Shown here: piece after piece, positions 1-12,444 of the stretch
How the letters are laid out: each line of letters opens with the position of its first letter
How positions within the stretch are numbered: the first letter of the stretch is position 1
NCBI RefSeq assembly: GCF_036785885.1
Contig: NC_092326.1
Location: 41,874,287-41,938,286, forward strand
Direction of reading: 5' to 3'
DNA from: Coffea arabica
Taxonomy: Eukaryota > Streptophyta > Magnoliopsida > Gentianales > Rubiaceae
DNA length: 64,000 nucleotides
Made by a program: the position numbers and the translations under genes
The notes under the pieces: model-generated
Seen by the model: only the letters and a program-made list of their open reading frames with translations
Told to the model about the DNA's origin: nothing
Databases searched by the model: none

Positions 1-217
1 CGATAAAAGATTTTGTCCCGATTATAACTTGTTTATATTGTACAGCCATTCACCATTTTGAAACTCACAACAATTATTATTGCTCAAGAGGTCAAAACAA
101 ACATTAACGGAAATATGTCCACGTTACTTTGAGATTGACATCATAAACTAGTTTAGGTAACGATCGTTTATAAAAAAAAACACTGTAACATAAACGCTTT
201 TGAAGTTGTCAAAACTA
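1..217. other. Intergenic, no gene seen
   Basis: AT-rich sequence at the window edge. I see no coding signal, RNA gene or repeat boundary before the Stowaway-type element that begins at 218. Confidence 0.5.
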
Positions 218-547
218 CTCCCTCTATCCCACTTTGATAGTCACAATATTCCTTTTTCATCAGTCCCAAATTGTAATCCACTTCCTAATTGAAGAATATA
301 GTTGTATTTTAATTTTTCTAAAGTACTCTTATTCAATATAAGTAGTTGTTACTATAAATCCACCCCATTTAATGAGAGTTGATATTTTTTCTACCATCAA
401 TTCAAGTTCCCGTAAAATTGTACCATATTTAATGTGAGGGTATTTTAGAAAAATAGCAATCTAAATTTACTTTTCCAACAAAGTTAACTACTTTTTCTTA
501 ATCTGTGTGAAAAAAGAAACAAAATTATCAAAATGGAACGGAGGGAG
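218..547. mobile_element. Stowaway-like MITE (Tc1/mariner group)
   Basis: The left end reads CTCCCTCTATCCCACTTTGAT. The right end, read on the other strand, is CTCCCTCCGTTCCATTTTGAT, an imperfect ~21-bp terminal inverted repeat of the CTCCCTCCGT type known from Stowaway MITEs. A TA dinucleotide flanks each end (216-217 and 548-549), as expected for a mariner-type target duplication. The 330-bp interior is AT-rich and has no coding capacity, so the element is non-autonomous. Confidence 0.82.
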
Positions 548-1127
548 TATATGCTACTTAACTTATAAAAAATTAGTTACCAAACACCCTAAAAATATTT
601 TTAGTACTTAAAAGCGCTTTTCGTGTTTAGCATAATCTGTTGACCCAAATACAAATTTAGGGCTTGGTCGGTTTGTCTACTCTAATTTGCAATTAAATAT
701 TCCTCTACGATACCTCCGTCAATGTCTGAAAAGGCAACATCAATTTTAATTGCTTGTTTAAGATCTTAAGGCAGCTGGAATTGATTTCAACCATCCCGTT
801 AAAATTTATCCACAATTGATTAGAATAATAAACAAAAGTACAAAGCATACCTGAATAATTGTTTCGAGAAATTGCAGTAAATGTAGGAGGAGGAGGAGGA
901 GGAGGATATTTATCATTCACATAAATCTTATCAAACGTTTTTAAATTTTTTTTCCCTGATTTCTTCTGTTACACTGCCAAACATCCCCACCTTGCTTATC
1001 AAAATAAGTAAGTTGAGTGCATGATTGAAGAGTGTAGTAGGGCAGATCATATAAAACATTATACAAAATTTAGGCTACTGTTTGAAGGAATCCAACTCAT
1101 ACAATCTTCAACGGACAAGAGGCACAG
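548..1127. other. Intergenic with GGA microsatellite
   Basis: A short GGA trinucleotide repeat lies at about 887-905. The proline-rich small ORF over it is a by-product of that repeat. I see no other gene signal. Confidence 0.45.
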
Positions 1128-1135
1128 CGGTCAAC

Positions 1136-1530
1136 TAGGGTTGCAAACGAGTCGAGTCGAGTCGAGTTTTGAACTAATTGAGCCGAGTCTCGACTAAATT
1201 TTACCAAACTCGAGCTCGACGAGCCGGCAATTTTCAAGTTCGAACTCTACTCGAATCAAGTCGAGTCGAGCTCGAAAAAAATAAAAAAGAATTATTTTAT
1301 TTTTTAAAAAATAAATAAAATAATATTTTTTTCTTAATAAATAATAAAATATTAAGGATATATACATAATTTTACTATGAAAATAAAAAATAAAAAATAT
1401 ATATAATATACGTAATTTTATTATTAAATAAAAATAAAAAAATATATATACTCAAGCTCGCGAGCCTAACGAGCTTGACTCGAGCTCGACTTGACCCGCT
1501 CGCGAGCGGTTCGATTCGTTTGCAGTCCTA
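1136..1530. mobile_element. hAT-type MITE
   Basis: The element starts TAGGGTTGCAAACGAGTCGA and, read inward from the other end, TAGGACTGCAAACGAATCGA, a ~20-bp imperfect terminal inverted repeat. Flanks are CGGTCAAC (1128-1135) and CAGTCAAC (1531-1538): an 8-bp target duplication with one mismatch, the size produced by hAT transposases. Subterminal regions repeat the motif CGAGTCGAG/CTCGAGCTCG and the core is AT-rich. There is no transposase, so it is non-autonomous. Confidence 0.82.
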
Positions 1531-1538
1531 CAGTCAAC

Positions 1539-2880
1539 AGAGAAGCTGGATCGATTTTGTGTATTTTACACAAGATATAAGTCAATTTACACATGATGTA
1601 ATTCATTTTACATAACACATAAATATAAAACAAAATTTTGTAGATTCCATCTATGTGAAAAATGATATATAAAATAAAATCTGAATCTTATATATTTTAT
1701 TTTATCAAATCTTAGCTATCAACCTTTTCAAACGGTTGCTTCCTACAATTGTTCCCGCCCCATTTCCACCTTCAACGCCAGAGATTTGGTAAACTTTGAA
1801 TTAATAGACAACCCTCGAGACAAGAACAAGCACATGGCTCTTCCTTTCGAAGACACATTGCCCATGCCAATGGCATCCATTTGGGCAATTCTTGTTTAAA
1901 GTAAATAGTTGCAATTTGTTTGCTTTGGACAGGGACCAACGAGGGTGGAGCCTTATATTTAAATGGTCACGAAATGTGGTCATCCATAATAGTACAATAT
2001 ATTCAAACACTTACGTGGGTCATTAGTCAGAGAGTAATGAGCAAAAGTTAACCTGTTTTATGAGTGTATTATTGTTGATTTGAAATAAATGATGAAAGAA
2101 ACATATCAGCCCAGATCGCCTTAGTATTGTTGATTTGGAGTTTAGATTGCATTTTTCTGAATTTTGTTTATATAAAAAAAAAATCTTAACGATTTGATAT
2201 ATGTAAGATAAAAAGATGATTGAAAAATGTGTTTAAAAAAAACGTAATTGCTTTCCAAAGGCAGCGTTATAATATTCAATTGCATGAAGTTTCACCCCAT
2301 CTGGCAATTAAGTTGGGATGTTGAGTTATTGTTATGTAGACAACATATTTTGGAGTTATGACCAATTTTCTATTTTTGTAATATGAACATGCAAGCTAAG
2401 ACAAAAGGATGCATGGAACTCAAAACTCAACATATTGATCTTAGTTTTTATGACAAATACACTTGTTGTTGATAGAAGGAAGGAATGAGAATTTTCAAAT
2501 TCGTAATGTATACTACACTACTGTAACGGGAGAAAAACTACCCACAAAAAAAAAAAAAGGAAATTTGCTAGAACAACCATTAAGGGAAAAGGAGCGAGCC
2601 GAATAAGTGACTGAAGGCTGAAGCCAGAGTAAGGAGCCAGCTGCCAGCCGCTTGTGACCACCGACAGATGATTTTTTGGCTTTTGTCCCGAGTGCTCAGC
2701 CTTCACGCAACCACCGGACCTAAATTATAAGTATTTACATCCGGCGGCCCCCACAATCTTGCAACGTCCCTGCGACAGCTTTAAAATAGCCCACACACTT
2801 ACAGGTGGCCGAGTGTGATTGCGACTCCCCGATCCCACTCATCACATCACTCGCTACGCAACTCGCAGCATCTCTACACG
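1539..2880. other. Intergenic, no gene recognised
   Basis: AT-rich sequence with a more GC-balanced patch at about 2570-2880. I found no recognisable protein domain or RNA gene. The stretch near 2110-2260 resembles, in base composition and short motifs, the MITE-like sequences at 2881 and 27448, but no clear ends are visible. Confidence 0.4.
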
Positions 2881-3020
2881 CTGTTTGGATTGTGATTTTT
2901 GGGATCAAACTTTTAAGTTATTATGAACACATTTTTTAAATTAATTTTTTTATTTGTCATGTATTAAATGATTATAGGATGCTTTTTAACAAACATTCTT
3001 AAAAATAGCAATTCAAACGG
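2881..3020. mobile_element. Short MITE-like inverted repeat element
   Basis: The left end CTGTTTGGATTGTGATTTTT matches the reversed right end CCGTTTGAATTGCTATTTTT. These are short terminal inverted repeats around a ~140-bp AT-rich core. I could not define a target duplication, so the family and the exact ends are uncertain. A similar motif ends the element at 27448-27662. Confidence 0.45.
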
Positions 3021-5568
3021 ATTTAATTTCTGCTTCCCCTCTCCATTTCCCTTCGAGTTCCTTTGAACTTTCCATTTGCTATTTTGATCTACGTTTTCAT
3101 TCAAAGAAAATTGTTGTCAAAATGCGAAGCCTGAACAGCCAATCGATATTCATGTAATATGTGATTTGTTTTCTTATTTTACTCGACACTCACCATATAA
3201 CATTATAACTACAAATTACGTGTCACGTTTATTTCAATCCAACACTACCATATTTATATGAATAGAATTTTATCATATCGTCAAAATAATTAGTATTTTG
3301 TTTTATATATGATTATGATTAATTTTTTATATACTGATGATATCATATATTACTATTAAGAATGGATGCATGACAACTTATTTTAATTAAAATTCATATG
3401 TAGTAGTATGTATTTAAAGCCGAGATATATAAGTACGTAGAAAATTAATTCACATGATTAACGACTTTTCATTTCATTTTTTTTCTTTCCTTTAAAAGTG
3501 GTTGAGTAGCAGCACGACTTCCATTGCGTAAAGAATGTACATTGATCGCATAACTGTAGCTTCGTCCACGGATGCCCGAGCGATTCTACTTTCCTTGGCG
3601 TTTCCTTTTGTGTCACAATGCTTCCATAGATAGATTCTTTTACCGTCGATAAAACAAAAGCCAATAGCCTAGAGATTCACAATGATCTGGTACCCTGCTT
3701 ATCCGTCCGTCCATCCGTCCGTCGGCCATACTGATTTGACATTTGTGTCTGATCCATAAAAAAGAAAGAAGAAACACCGCCACCACCGCCGCCACCACCA
3801 CGACCACCACGATGATGATGATGATGGTGAATGATGGGGATTAATTAATTGAAGGTTCGTGTACTTTCCTGCTAGGGACTTCTTGTATGTATATGTGTAC
3901 TTGTTTAACGAAGTTGACACGGTCACGGGAGGTGTCATATGGTTCTTGGATGATGATATCCAATAAATAAATTGGGATTATGTCTTCCGGTAGCTGGTAA
4001 ATAATCATATATCTTCCACCCAAAAAAAAAAAAAAAAGGTTATAAAGAAACAAATCATACCCTGAAGAAGTTCAAGATTTGGCCAAATTGGGTCAATAAT
4101 TTGGGTCAATAATTTTGTTGTGTGAGTCAGATTATTGGATGCATGTATACGTCACAAATTTCACTAGTCGAAACACGCTAACACTAACAACTATATTCAC
4201 TATATACACTGTATATTTACTATATATTTGGATGGAAGATTATGTATCCGTGTCATGTTTGATTTGATGTATTTTTATTATTAGGGTAGATTTATTGAAT
4301 GACGTGAATTTTTTAATTAAAAAATTTGCCTTATAAGCAAGTAGTTGCATTTTCTAAGGAGAAACTAATCAACTCTCCTCTAATGAACTTTATTTTTTAT
4401 TTTTATTTTTTTTTTGACAATACGTAGGTTTGGAAACCCTTCGGCTATGCTATTTTGTTTGGACTTGTTGGATGGGACTCCAGGAATACAAGGATCCTAT
4501 GCCTCCGCTAAAGGGAAAGGCAAATAAATGTGGATGTCATTCAATTGTCTTCTTTTCCCCTTTTTCCTTTGTTGCTTCTCATGTATTATTTGTCTTTCTG
4601 GGTGTTTAGTTCTTTTTTTTTTTTCTTCTTTTTACCAAGTCATTATTGCAGTTTGACCCCCCCCCCCCCCCCCAAAAAAAATGAAGAGAAAAGGTGTTTA
4701 CAATTCCTAGAGTGGCAAAACTTCAATTACCTTAGGATGGGTTTCCATACCCAAATCCATTCTGCATCCAGAGTCTTTTCCTGTAGCTGTGAATCACCGC
4801 ACAATACAAGGATCTATCTTTGACCCCTAAAATCCCTAACATTGTGAAATTTTGTTCCTTAAATCATATCCATGACCCTCCCCCCATGATTCCTGCTACA
4901 CCTTCCACAAATTTAAGTAACCACTAGGATTAACCCAGTAATTAGAGGAAGGCTCTTATAATTCTTCTCGCTATCAAATTTAGCGTTCGAATTCTAAATT
5001 TGACAGTTAGAGGTGGAAAGGGCATGAGGAGTAGGAATATGGGACGTTTATTTGAGAGGGGAAAAAAAAAAAAAAAAAGAAACCTGACTGAGGTGTCCAG
5101 AGAGTCAGGGCCCACTTTCACATAAATGAACCCAAACCCACCCAACATGGGTGGGCTTAGCAGGGCAAGTGGGCTTGGAATTAATGCCACCTCCAGTCCA
5201 GGGCATTCAAGTTTTGCGTTCCCTTCTTTGTCCTATGTCAACAATAAACTACACTATTTTGGCAAAGTTTCACATAAAAACACTTCATAACACCATAAAT
5301 TTCTGAATTGCATCAAATACTTTGTCCCATTCCACAATTTCGATAGGTACAAAATTGCAGCCATCTCAATGTCTCCTGGGCTTTGATGTTGTACCATGAT
5401 AAAGGTAAAAGAGCAGAGCTTTTGCTTTCCTTTGTAAGGAAACTTCAATTGTCCATACTCAGCATAGGATAGCTAACATGGCATAGCATAGGATAGCATA
5501 TAGCATAAGATAGCATCTTCCTTTGTAAGCTAACATAGCATAGGATAGCATCTCCTTCGACTATACCC
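3021..5568. other. Intergenic; simple repeats, no gene recognised
   Basis: This holds a CCACCG/ATG trinucleotide-rich stretch (about 3775-3830), a run of about 16 C at 4658-4673 and several poly(T) tracts. Short minus-strand reading frames at 3458-4053 match nothing I recognise and partly derive from the trinucleotide repeat. The last ~120 bases (about 5457-5560) are a degenerate tandem array of TAGCATAGGA-like units just past the TYW2/3/4 stop codon, probably in its 3' UTR. Confidence 0.4.
5457..5560. repeat. Degenerate short tandem repeat (AGCATAGGAT units)
   Basis: Units such as AGCATAGGAT, AGCATATAGCATAAGAT and CTAACATAGCATAGGATAGC recur head to tail for about 100 bases immediately downstream of the TYW2/3/4 stop codon. 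A CTTCCTTTGTAAG segment is interspersed. Confidence 0.6.
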
Positions 5569-8500
5569 TTAAACTTTCCTACATTGTACATCTGCAACAA
5601 GATGGCGAATGTGGGGGGCATACCATTTAACTCTTTCCACATGTACTACTGAAACTTCCCAGGAATAACCTGCACATAACCAGTGTTTTCCATTAATTTC
5701 GAGCGAGCACGTGCAACTTAAGTACGGTTATCCCTTCGAATTGCTATATACGGCTATAACTAAAGATGCAGCATGCCACAGGGTACTAAACGAGGATTTT
5801 ATACCTTCTGATCGAGCAATGCTGTTGATGGATTTCGAGACATGGTCTGTCCACAAATATTCTTCTGTATCCTTCACATTCCCATGTATATGCAGTACCC
5901 CGCCATCACTTCTGCCAAGGCAACAGCAAGTCGAAATGTCTCAAAGACATATAGACAGGAACATAGCAGTACAACTTTCAGCAGAATATGTAACGCATGC
6001 ATGCAGATTGTAGACACACAGATAAGGGGGAGGGTCAAAACATAGCTAGATGTTCAAAAGTGAAGATGTTTCAGATGCTGAGAATAAGCAAAATCATCAA
6101 CAATCATCTGATATGTAAATTCAAAGCACAAGATCATTTTCAAAATGATAATATTACGCACCTCAATGCCCTCACAGCAGTAATCCAACTACCCTCACTT
6201 GATGGCAGGAGGCCAAGACAGACTCGATCAGCAACTCCCTGTGACCAAGCAAACAACTTGGCTCATAAAAACCTTCTCTATTACAAGGTGAAGCTAGACC
6301 ATGTACTACGAGATAAAGCTAAATATGTACTTTGGGGGCTGTAATTCGATTGTCTCCTTCAAGTATGACACAACAATCTGCCACATTATTAGCACAAAGA
6401 TTGCGATGGAGTGCCTCAACAGCATGCGGATTCCATTCACAAGCATATACCAGCTTTGCATTAGCCCTATATAAAGAAAAGATCAGCAAAAGAACTTATG
6501 CAGCATTCAAGAAGACATGCAAGATCAGCAATCATGGATGCTTTAGGCTCCAAACCGGCAGTATCATGGCTGAGGTTCAAGTAAAACAAGTCATAAAATA
6601 AATATAAAACACGCAAGCTTATCCTGAATTAGCACATTTGAAAAGCTTAAATAAATCAGGCAAGTATGCAAATTGATAGCAATCTTTCCTCCAATTTTTA
6701 GGAAGATGCGGAGGAAAGCAATACGACTAATGGTAAGACATAGAAACAGAAGTTAAAATTTTCAGTTTTATGTCCTAGATATATATGCTATACTGCAAGT
6801 AGATTTAAGAAACTAGTTCCCAAAATGATGTAATAACTCAATTTACCCAAACAACATAGAAAAAGGAAGTTAGGATTGCCAATTTGATTGTTGCTTCAAA
6901 GAATACAAAATACAAAATATATAAGATAGCATTTGAGAGAAACTTAAAATTGATATCATAGTATACCTCACAAGGAATGGCAAGGTAAAATAACCAATGC
7001 CAGCAAATAAATCTACAATGACTTCATCTCTACATTCAAGACGGGCCATCCTAAGCTTCTCAGATAGATTCCCCCAAGAGAACATGCACTTGGTAGCATC
7101 AAAAGAATATAAGATACCATTCTCACGGTGTTCAACCCATCCGTTGTCTCCCACAAGAATCTCCAGAGTACTATCCCTTGTTCCAGTTGATGCAACCAGA
7201 CCCTAAAGTATCAGCAGATTCCATCAAAAGCAAGCGATTTTATTCTTCTAAGTGAAAAAAGTACAGCAAAATTCCTGGTTGGATCCAAGTTTATCCCAAA
7301 AGCCATTGATATGGACCATCAGAAATTTCATGTTGGCAAATGGAGATGTTTTTTTAATTCCCCATAACAAATCTAACACAATGAAAATAAAAGAATTTCC
7401 CTGTCAAAAAAAAATTAAGAATAAAAATTGGAAATAGAGAAGATTAACCATGCAATTATCTACACCATCCCTTCCCACATTCTCAAAATCCTAATATAAA
7501 ATAATTGTTCCAGCACATGTTCAACAATATGCACATCAATGTAGGATCTGAAAATTTCACACAAAGATTTTAGAAGCAGCTCCAATCAATAAAATGCAGA
7601 ATCTTACTTGTTGAGCAAGACGATCAGTCCCAATTGACTTGGCAACAACAGGCCAGAGCTCCTTTCCTACCAAATTCCATGCAGGATCTTTGAATGATGT
7701 CACAGGAAGCACGACAATGTCCCCTAGTCGCTGCCATCTGAGGTAGATCAAATGTGCATGTAAAATGTATTAGGGAATAAGATAAACCTTCAATCAGCAT
7801 CCTAGATTGGCACTAAAAATTTCTCATTTCCAATTGTTGAAGCCATATCAAAGAGGGGAAAAAAAAGAAAGAAAGAAAAGTTAACAAACAACAATTTTGT
7901 AGTACCAATGATGCTAAATGAAATACTAAGACCTTGAAGGTAGCTCATCTAAGAGATTGGTAGGTAGCCCTCTATGTGCAACCAAAGAGGCCACAGCTTC
8001 CTTCATTGCTTTTAAAGGAGAAATTGGTCCCTTTTTTAGTTTAACAAACTCATCCTCGAGTTTAGTGGCACCACATTCCATTAAAGTATTCAAAGCTGTT
8101 GATTCAGTTACATCTTTCAACAAAAACCTCTCTGCACAAGATGGTTGATCAGGACGAAGATCAGGTGGTACTTCAGATAAGGTATTAGTGAATAGAGACC
8201 AAAAACTTTCAATTACTGGGAAGCAAATGTACTTCCCAGCTTCCTGTGAGCAAACCTGTCTTGAAGGATCTAACCATCCAAACTTTTTGAGTATATCCTT
8301 CCCAAATTTTGCATATCTTCTTTCAAGTCGAAGAACCCAATAAGAAACAACCATCTCATCACTAGTTTTTACATCAAAATCTTCAACATCAGCATCATGC
8401 TTAAGGCTTCCATTTCCAATCAGTTTCAGCTCCATATCTGAAAGTTGGCAGCTGTCACTGTTTTTATGAGTGGATCCTTTTTCATGACAGTGAATATGCT

Positions 8501-11148
8501 TCTCCCTACTTTGAGTAAGAGGCATCAGAGGAAGCAAGTTTATTTTTGTCGGTTCACTGAACTTTGTTCCAAATGCGTAACAAGATGCCCCTCCACCAAT
8601 CATTACCAACTCATCACCAAGGATACTGGCTGTGCTGCGGACGAAAAGGTCAGTGCCAGTAGAATCCACCATGAAATGCTTCCACAAAAAAGAGTGCAGA
8701 TCAAGAAGGGATAATTCCTGGTGATGTTGGCTCACAGGGCATCCCCCAATAATGCCAAGATAATTCTTGAAAATAAACATTGAGTGGGAAAACCTAGCAG
8801 TTGGTTTTCTTCCATCCATATTTAACTTCTTCCATTCACATATTTGAACATTGAAAGCATATAGGTCACCAAGCGCTTTCTCCCCATCACATCCTCCAAA
8901 CATATATAAATGATCCCCATATGCCAGCATGGAGTGAGAATGACGTGGAGATGGCCATTCACCTTTGATGGGTATCTCTGTCCATTGTAAATTTTTCATG
9001 TCAAGGACAAAAAGTGATGATACTATTGCATTATTATCAACTCCACCAAATATATATATCTTCGAACCCATTACAGCTGCTGCATGTCGATGCCTGCAAA
9101 AACCTCAACATCATAGGACACATTTTACCTTGACAAGGATACAAAAAAAGGGTAAATATGAATTAGGAGCAAAGGACTCCTTTTTACCTTGACAAGGACA
9201 CAAAAAATGGTAAATAAGAATTAGGAGAAAAGGACTCTTAAGTACAGCAATCATAACGAATGAAAGATCAAATTCTCGAACCTTACAGCTCAGATGCTTT
9301 GGAACATTGAAGGTCATGCTTTTAGGAGGCAAGCACCAATGACAAATACTAGACTCTAATAATTAGCACTGTTAAATGTGTTACCCAATCAAAATGCATC
9401 AAAGAAATCACCTTGGTGAGAACTGACTGCCAGAACATTGCAACAGACTCCATTCTTTTGTTCCCATCCTGAATACCCACACATCATTCAGAACACTCAA
9501 TGGGTCAGCCCTGCCTCCAATAACATACATTGAATCCCCTAAAATGTTAGATGTATGACCCATACGGGGACATGGTGCTGCCCCCTGAACATTTACCACT
9601 TGAATCTTTCCACTTTCTCCGTCAAGTAATAACAAATCATTCCGTCGCGCATGTCTTCCAATGCCACCAAAACCACCAAAAATGACAATCACCTCATGGT
9701 TTAAATTATCCAATGTACAAGCACTGTGACCCCAAAGGAAAAGCCTCTCCACAGGCTCGCCAACAACTATAATGGGAGAAATAGGCAGTTGTGAAGATCC
9801 TGTCAATTATATAAATATTCAGACTCTGCTCACAGTTAAGGCAAAGCATCCTGCAATCAAAGATATATAGCATGTCATTTTATGACCAAATCTTCTGGCT
9901 TTACAGCAATAAACAAATTTCCAGGCCTTGCTCAGCAAAACTTACGAGGAGAAAGCAAATCAATATTCCAATAAGAATCAGATTGAAAAAGGAAATAAAG
10001 AATCAAATCAAAGATCTAAATTCATTTCCCATATCAGTTATTGGAGGTGCAAAATTGGATGTTACCCAAGTCTCACTGGAAAAACATGAGTGTGAGATGA
10101 TCTTTCGCAAGCACATGTAATATTGAATTCAATGACTAAGGGACAATGTGCAAAACTAAAAAAAAAATGAAGCTTTGGGCCAGAACTCTCAAGTAGACTG
10201 ACTAAACGCAATGAATATATTTGGTGCTATAAAAAATTAGAAATTGTGCTAAGAATGACAAATTCAACACTCTTGACGCTAAAGTAATGAATTTTCAATC
10301 GAGTTAAAGAAGTAATTACCAGATTGGCTGTCATCAAGACCGCTCCTCTTTTCACCATCCATGGAATTGTCCTCGTGGCAACTCACAGAATTTCCCAAAG
10401 ATTCCACTTTTCCACTATTGTAACACCCAGAATCTTCATCACACCCCAATTCACCATTAGCAGTTTCATGCTCAAGAACACGCCCTCCTCCAGAAAATCC
10501 ATTCTTCAGCAGTGCATCAAGAAAAGAATCAGTTCTTTTCCTATTAGCTTCCATTTTCTCATTAGCAACTTCAATCAGATGCCTTACATACTCTGAAGAC
10601 ACCATTATCTTCTCAGTATCACCTAATGGCACCTCCAATCGAATCGAACACCGGATTGCAATAATAACCCTTTTACTTAAATTAGTAATCCCACTTTCCC
10701 TGAACCCACGTGAGATAGCTAAAGAAACCAAAAACTGAGCTGCCTCAATATCTTTACACTCCACAGCTATGATCAGGGGCTCAAATTTGAACACTAGGCT
10801 ATGTGGGCAATCCTGAAATTCTTGATCACTGATGCCACGATAACTTGACTGGATTGAAGAAGAGGGGAAGAGAAGGGGGAGGACCGAAGTAGGGTCGACA
10901 GGGGAATGGGAGATGAAGAGCCAAGAACCGCCTTTGGCCTTCTTTTTGGAAGCGGGGTTGGGGTTTATAGGTTGGGAGAAGATGGATATCCGGCCAGAAC
11001 AAGAGCTGGTCGTGAAATATGAAGGGTGGGAGTTGATAGCTGTTAGGAGAGGGATGATTGGGGTGTCAATTGTGCCTTTGGGGGAATTGTCTGGCTCAGG
11101 GGAGCTCATGGAGGCCAAAGTTGCTGCCTTTCTTTTCTCAAACTCCAT
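5569..11148 (-). CDS. TYW2/3/4: tRNA wybutosine-synthesizing protein 2/3/4 (TYW3-Kelch-TYW2 fusion)
   Basis: Nine exons on the minus strand: 11148-10320, 9799-9412, 9093-7933, 7737-7608, 7202-6967, 6466-6331, 6238-6162, 5911-5805 and 5669-5569. All are bounded by GT-AG and in phase, giving 1054 residues. Residues ~1-220 are a TYW3 domain with the signature HPSYFTTSSCSGRIS near 41-55. About 285-640 are Kelch repeats (GGFGG, IGGRADPLSVLNDVW, FGGCDGEKALGDLY). The C-terminal ~400 residues are a TYW2/Trm5-type AdoMet methyltransferase with motif I VDLFAGIGYF at 899-908. The family makes the wybutosine base at position 37 of tRNA-Phe: the TYW2 part transfers aminocarboxypropyl, TYW3 N-methylates. 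As in the Arabidopsis fusion (about 995 residues), the TYW4 contribution is only the Kelch part; I see no LCMT-type methyltransferase. I chose ATG 11148 because the family begins M-[DE]-FEKRKAATLAS; an in-frame ATG 120 bases upstream would add a lysine-rich leader. Confidence 0.95.
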
Positions 11149-11888
11149 TCTTTCCTTCTTCTTCTTCTTCTTGTTCTCAGGCCTGTTCCTTTCTCCTCTT
11201 TTCCCTTGGAAGAGGGTGGGGGGTTTAGCGGGATAAACCCTAAAACGGTACCGGGGCTCCACAGGCAAGCGTTCGACCTTATAAATTCACGTTTACATCA
11301 ATTCAAAGGTGGACGCTTTTTTGAAGTCCACGCCCTTGTGTGTCCCTAACATATAGTAGTTGTAAATAGGGCTAGAGAATCACGCTTTTATTTCGAAGTC
11401 GTGGCAGTTGGCTCTTTGTGAATTGAAAGGCGTAGTATGTAACTGGACTGGAAAATTTTGTGTGCTTCTCATGCCTGGCTTATTGACATGAACTTTTAGT
11501 TTACGTAACTCAATTCTGCGCTTCAAGTTAACGCATTCAAATTTTAATTTATCCAAACGTATTTGATAATAAAAAATATAACATAGTTAAGCTTGATGTA
11601 AGACTCCTGCAAATTTTCTCTCCTCCTCCTCCTTCTTGTTATTTCTACACTGATTTTGAAATACTCTGTTCTGGACTTAGATGCCAAAAACTACTGTGGG
11701 ATTTATAACAAGATGCTATAACAAGATGCAAAAGGAGATTACAATTTCTTTTCTCGGAAGGAGACTACAATTTGCAACTGCTGACGAGCACCCTTCACGT
11801 GCAGTATGATTGCATGCTGATTCTGCATGGACTTGTACTATTGTACTATTAATAGATGACAAAATACTAGCTTGGTTTTTTTTTTTTT
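11149..11888 (-). promoter_or_regulatory. Upstream region of TYW2/3/4
   Basis: This is the gap between the TYW2/3/4 start (transcribed leftward) and the inverted-repeat element at ~11889. The first ~130 bases carry an in-frame extension of the coding region and probably the 5' UTR. I saw no convincing TATA box. Nothing else is recognised in it. Confidence 0.35.
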
Positions 11889-12213
11889 TGGGTTAAAAAC
11901 AAAAAAAATCTACTGTAGTATATCTAATACATAGAAAAACCCCTTATAGTTTTAAAACATACAAAACGACACATTATATTTTGAACTAAATTGTAAACTA
12001 ACAGAATTTGTTAAACTTAACAAAATCCGGTAAACTTTACAGGAAATTTAACGGAATCCGATAAGTTTAACAGTCGAGACCATCATTTTCGTTAACTTTA
12101 ACGAATTCTATTAGTTTACAATTTAGTTCAACACATGGGATGTCGTTTTGTATGTTTTGAAATCACGGGTGGCTTTTTTGTGTATTAGGTATATCACAGG
12201 GTTTTTGTCCATT
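11889..12213. mobile_element. MITE-like inverted repeat element
   Basis: The left half (GTATATCTAATACATAGAAA, then AAAACATACAAAACGACA, then GAACTAAATTGTAAACTAA) recurs in reverse complement in the right half (TTAGTTTACAATTTAGTTCA, TGTCGTTTTGTATGTTTTGA, TGTATTAGGTATATCAC). This makes a ~325-bp near-palindrome. The ends lie in A- or T-rich sequence and no target duplication could be fixed, so the boundaries are approximate. It is non-coding and lies just past the 3' end of the R3-MYB gene. Confidence 0.55.
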
Positions 12214-12444
12214 GAGTTGGAAATATATCCACATGTTGGCACATAAATTGAACACTGATTAACATAATGCACAGATAAAAAGTCTGATGAAGAGAAGAAA
12301 GAACTAACAAAATGCACACACTTAAAAGAGTTGCTGAAGATCCATGGAACAATCTTCACAGCTAGGGGCAGAAGCAGCACAATCCAAACCAGGAGTAGCA
12401 GACGAACGAACACTAGCTAGATAGGTGCAACTCAAGATCCTTGG

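Noticed and set aside
3458-4053. Short minus-strand frames that might be exons of a small gene.
   Set aside because: One is mostly a trinucleotide repeat, the others match no family, and no splice sites join them sensibly.
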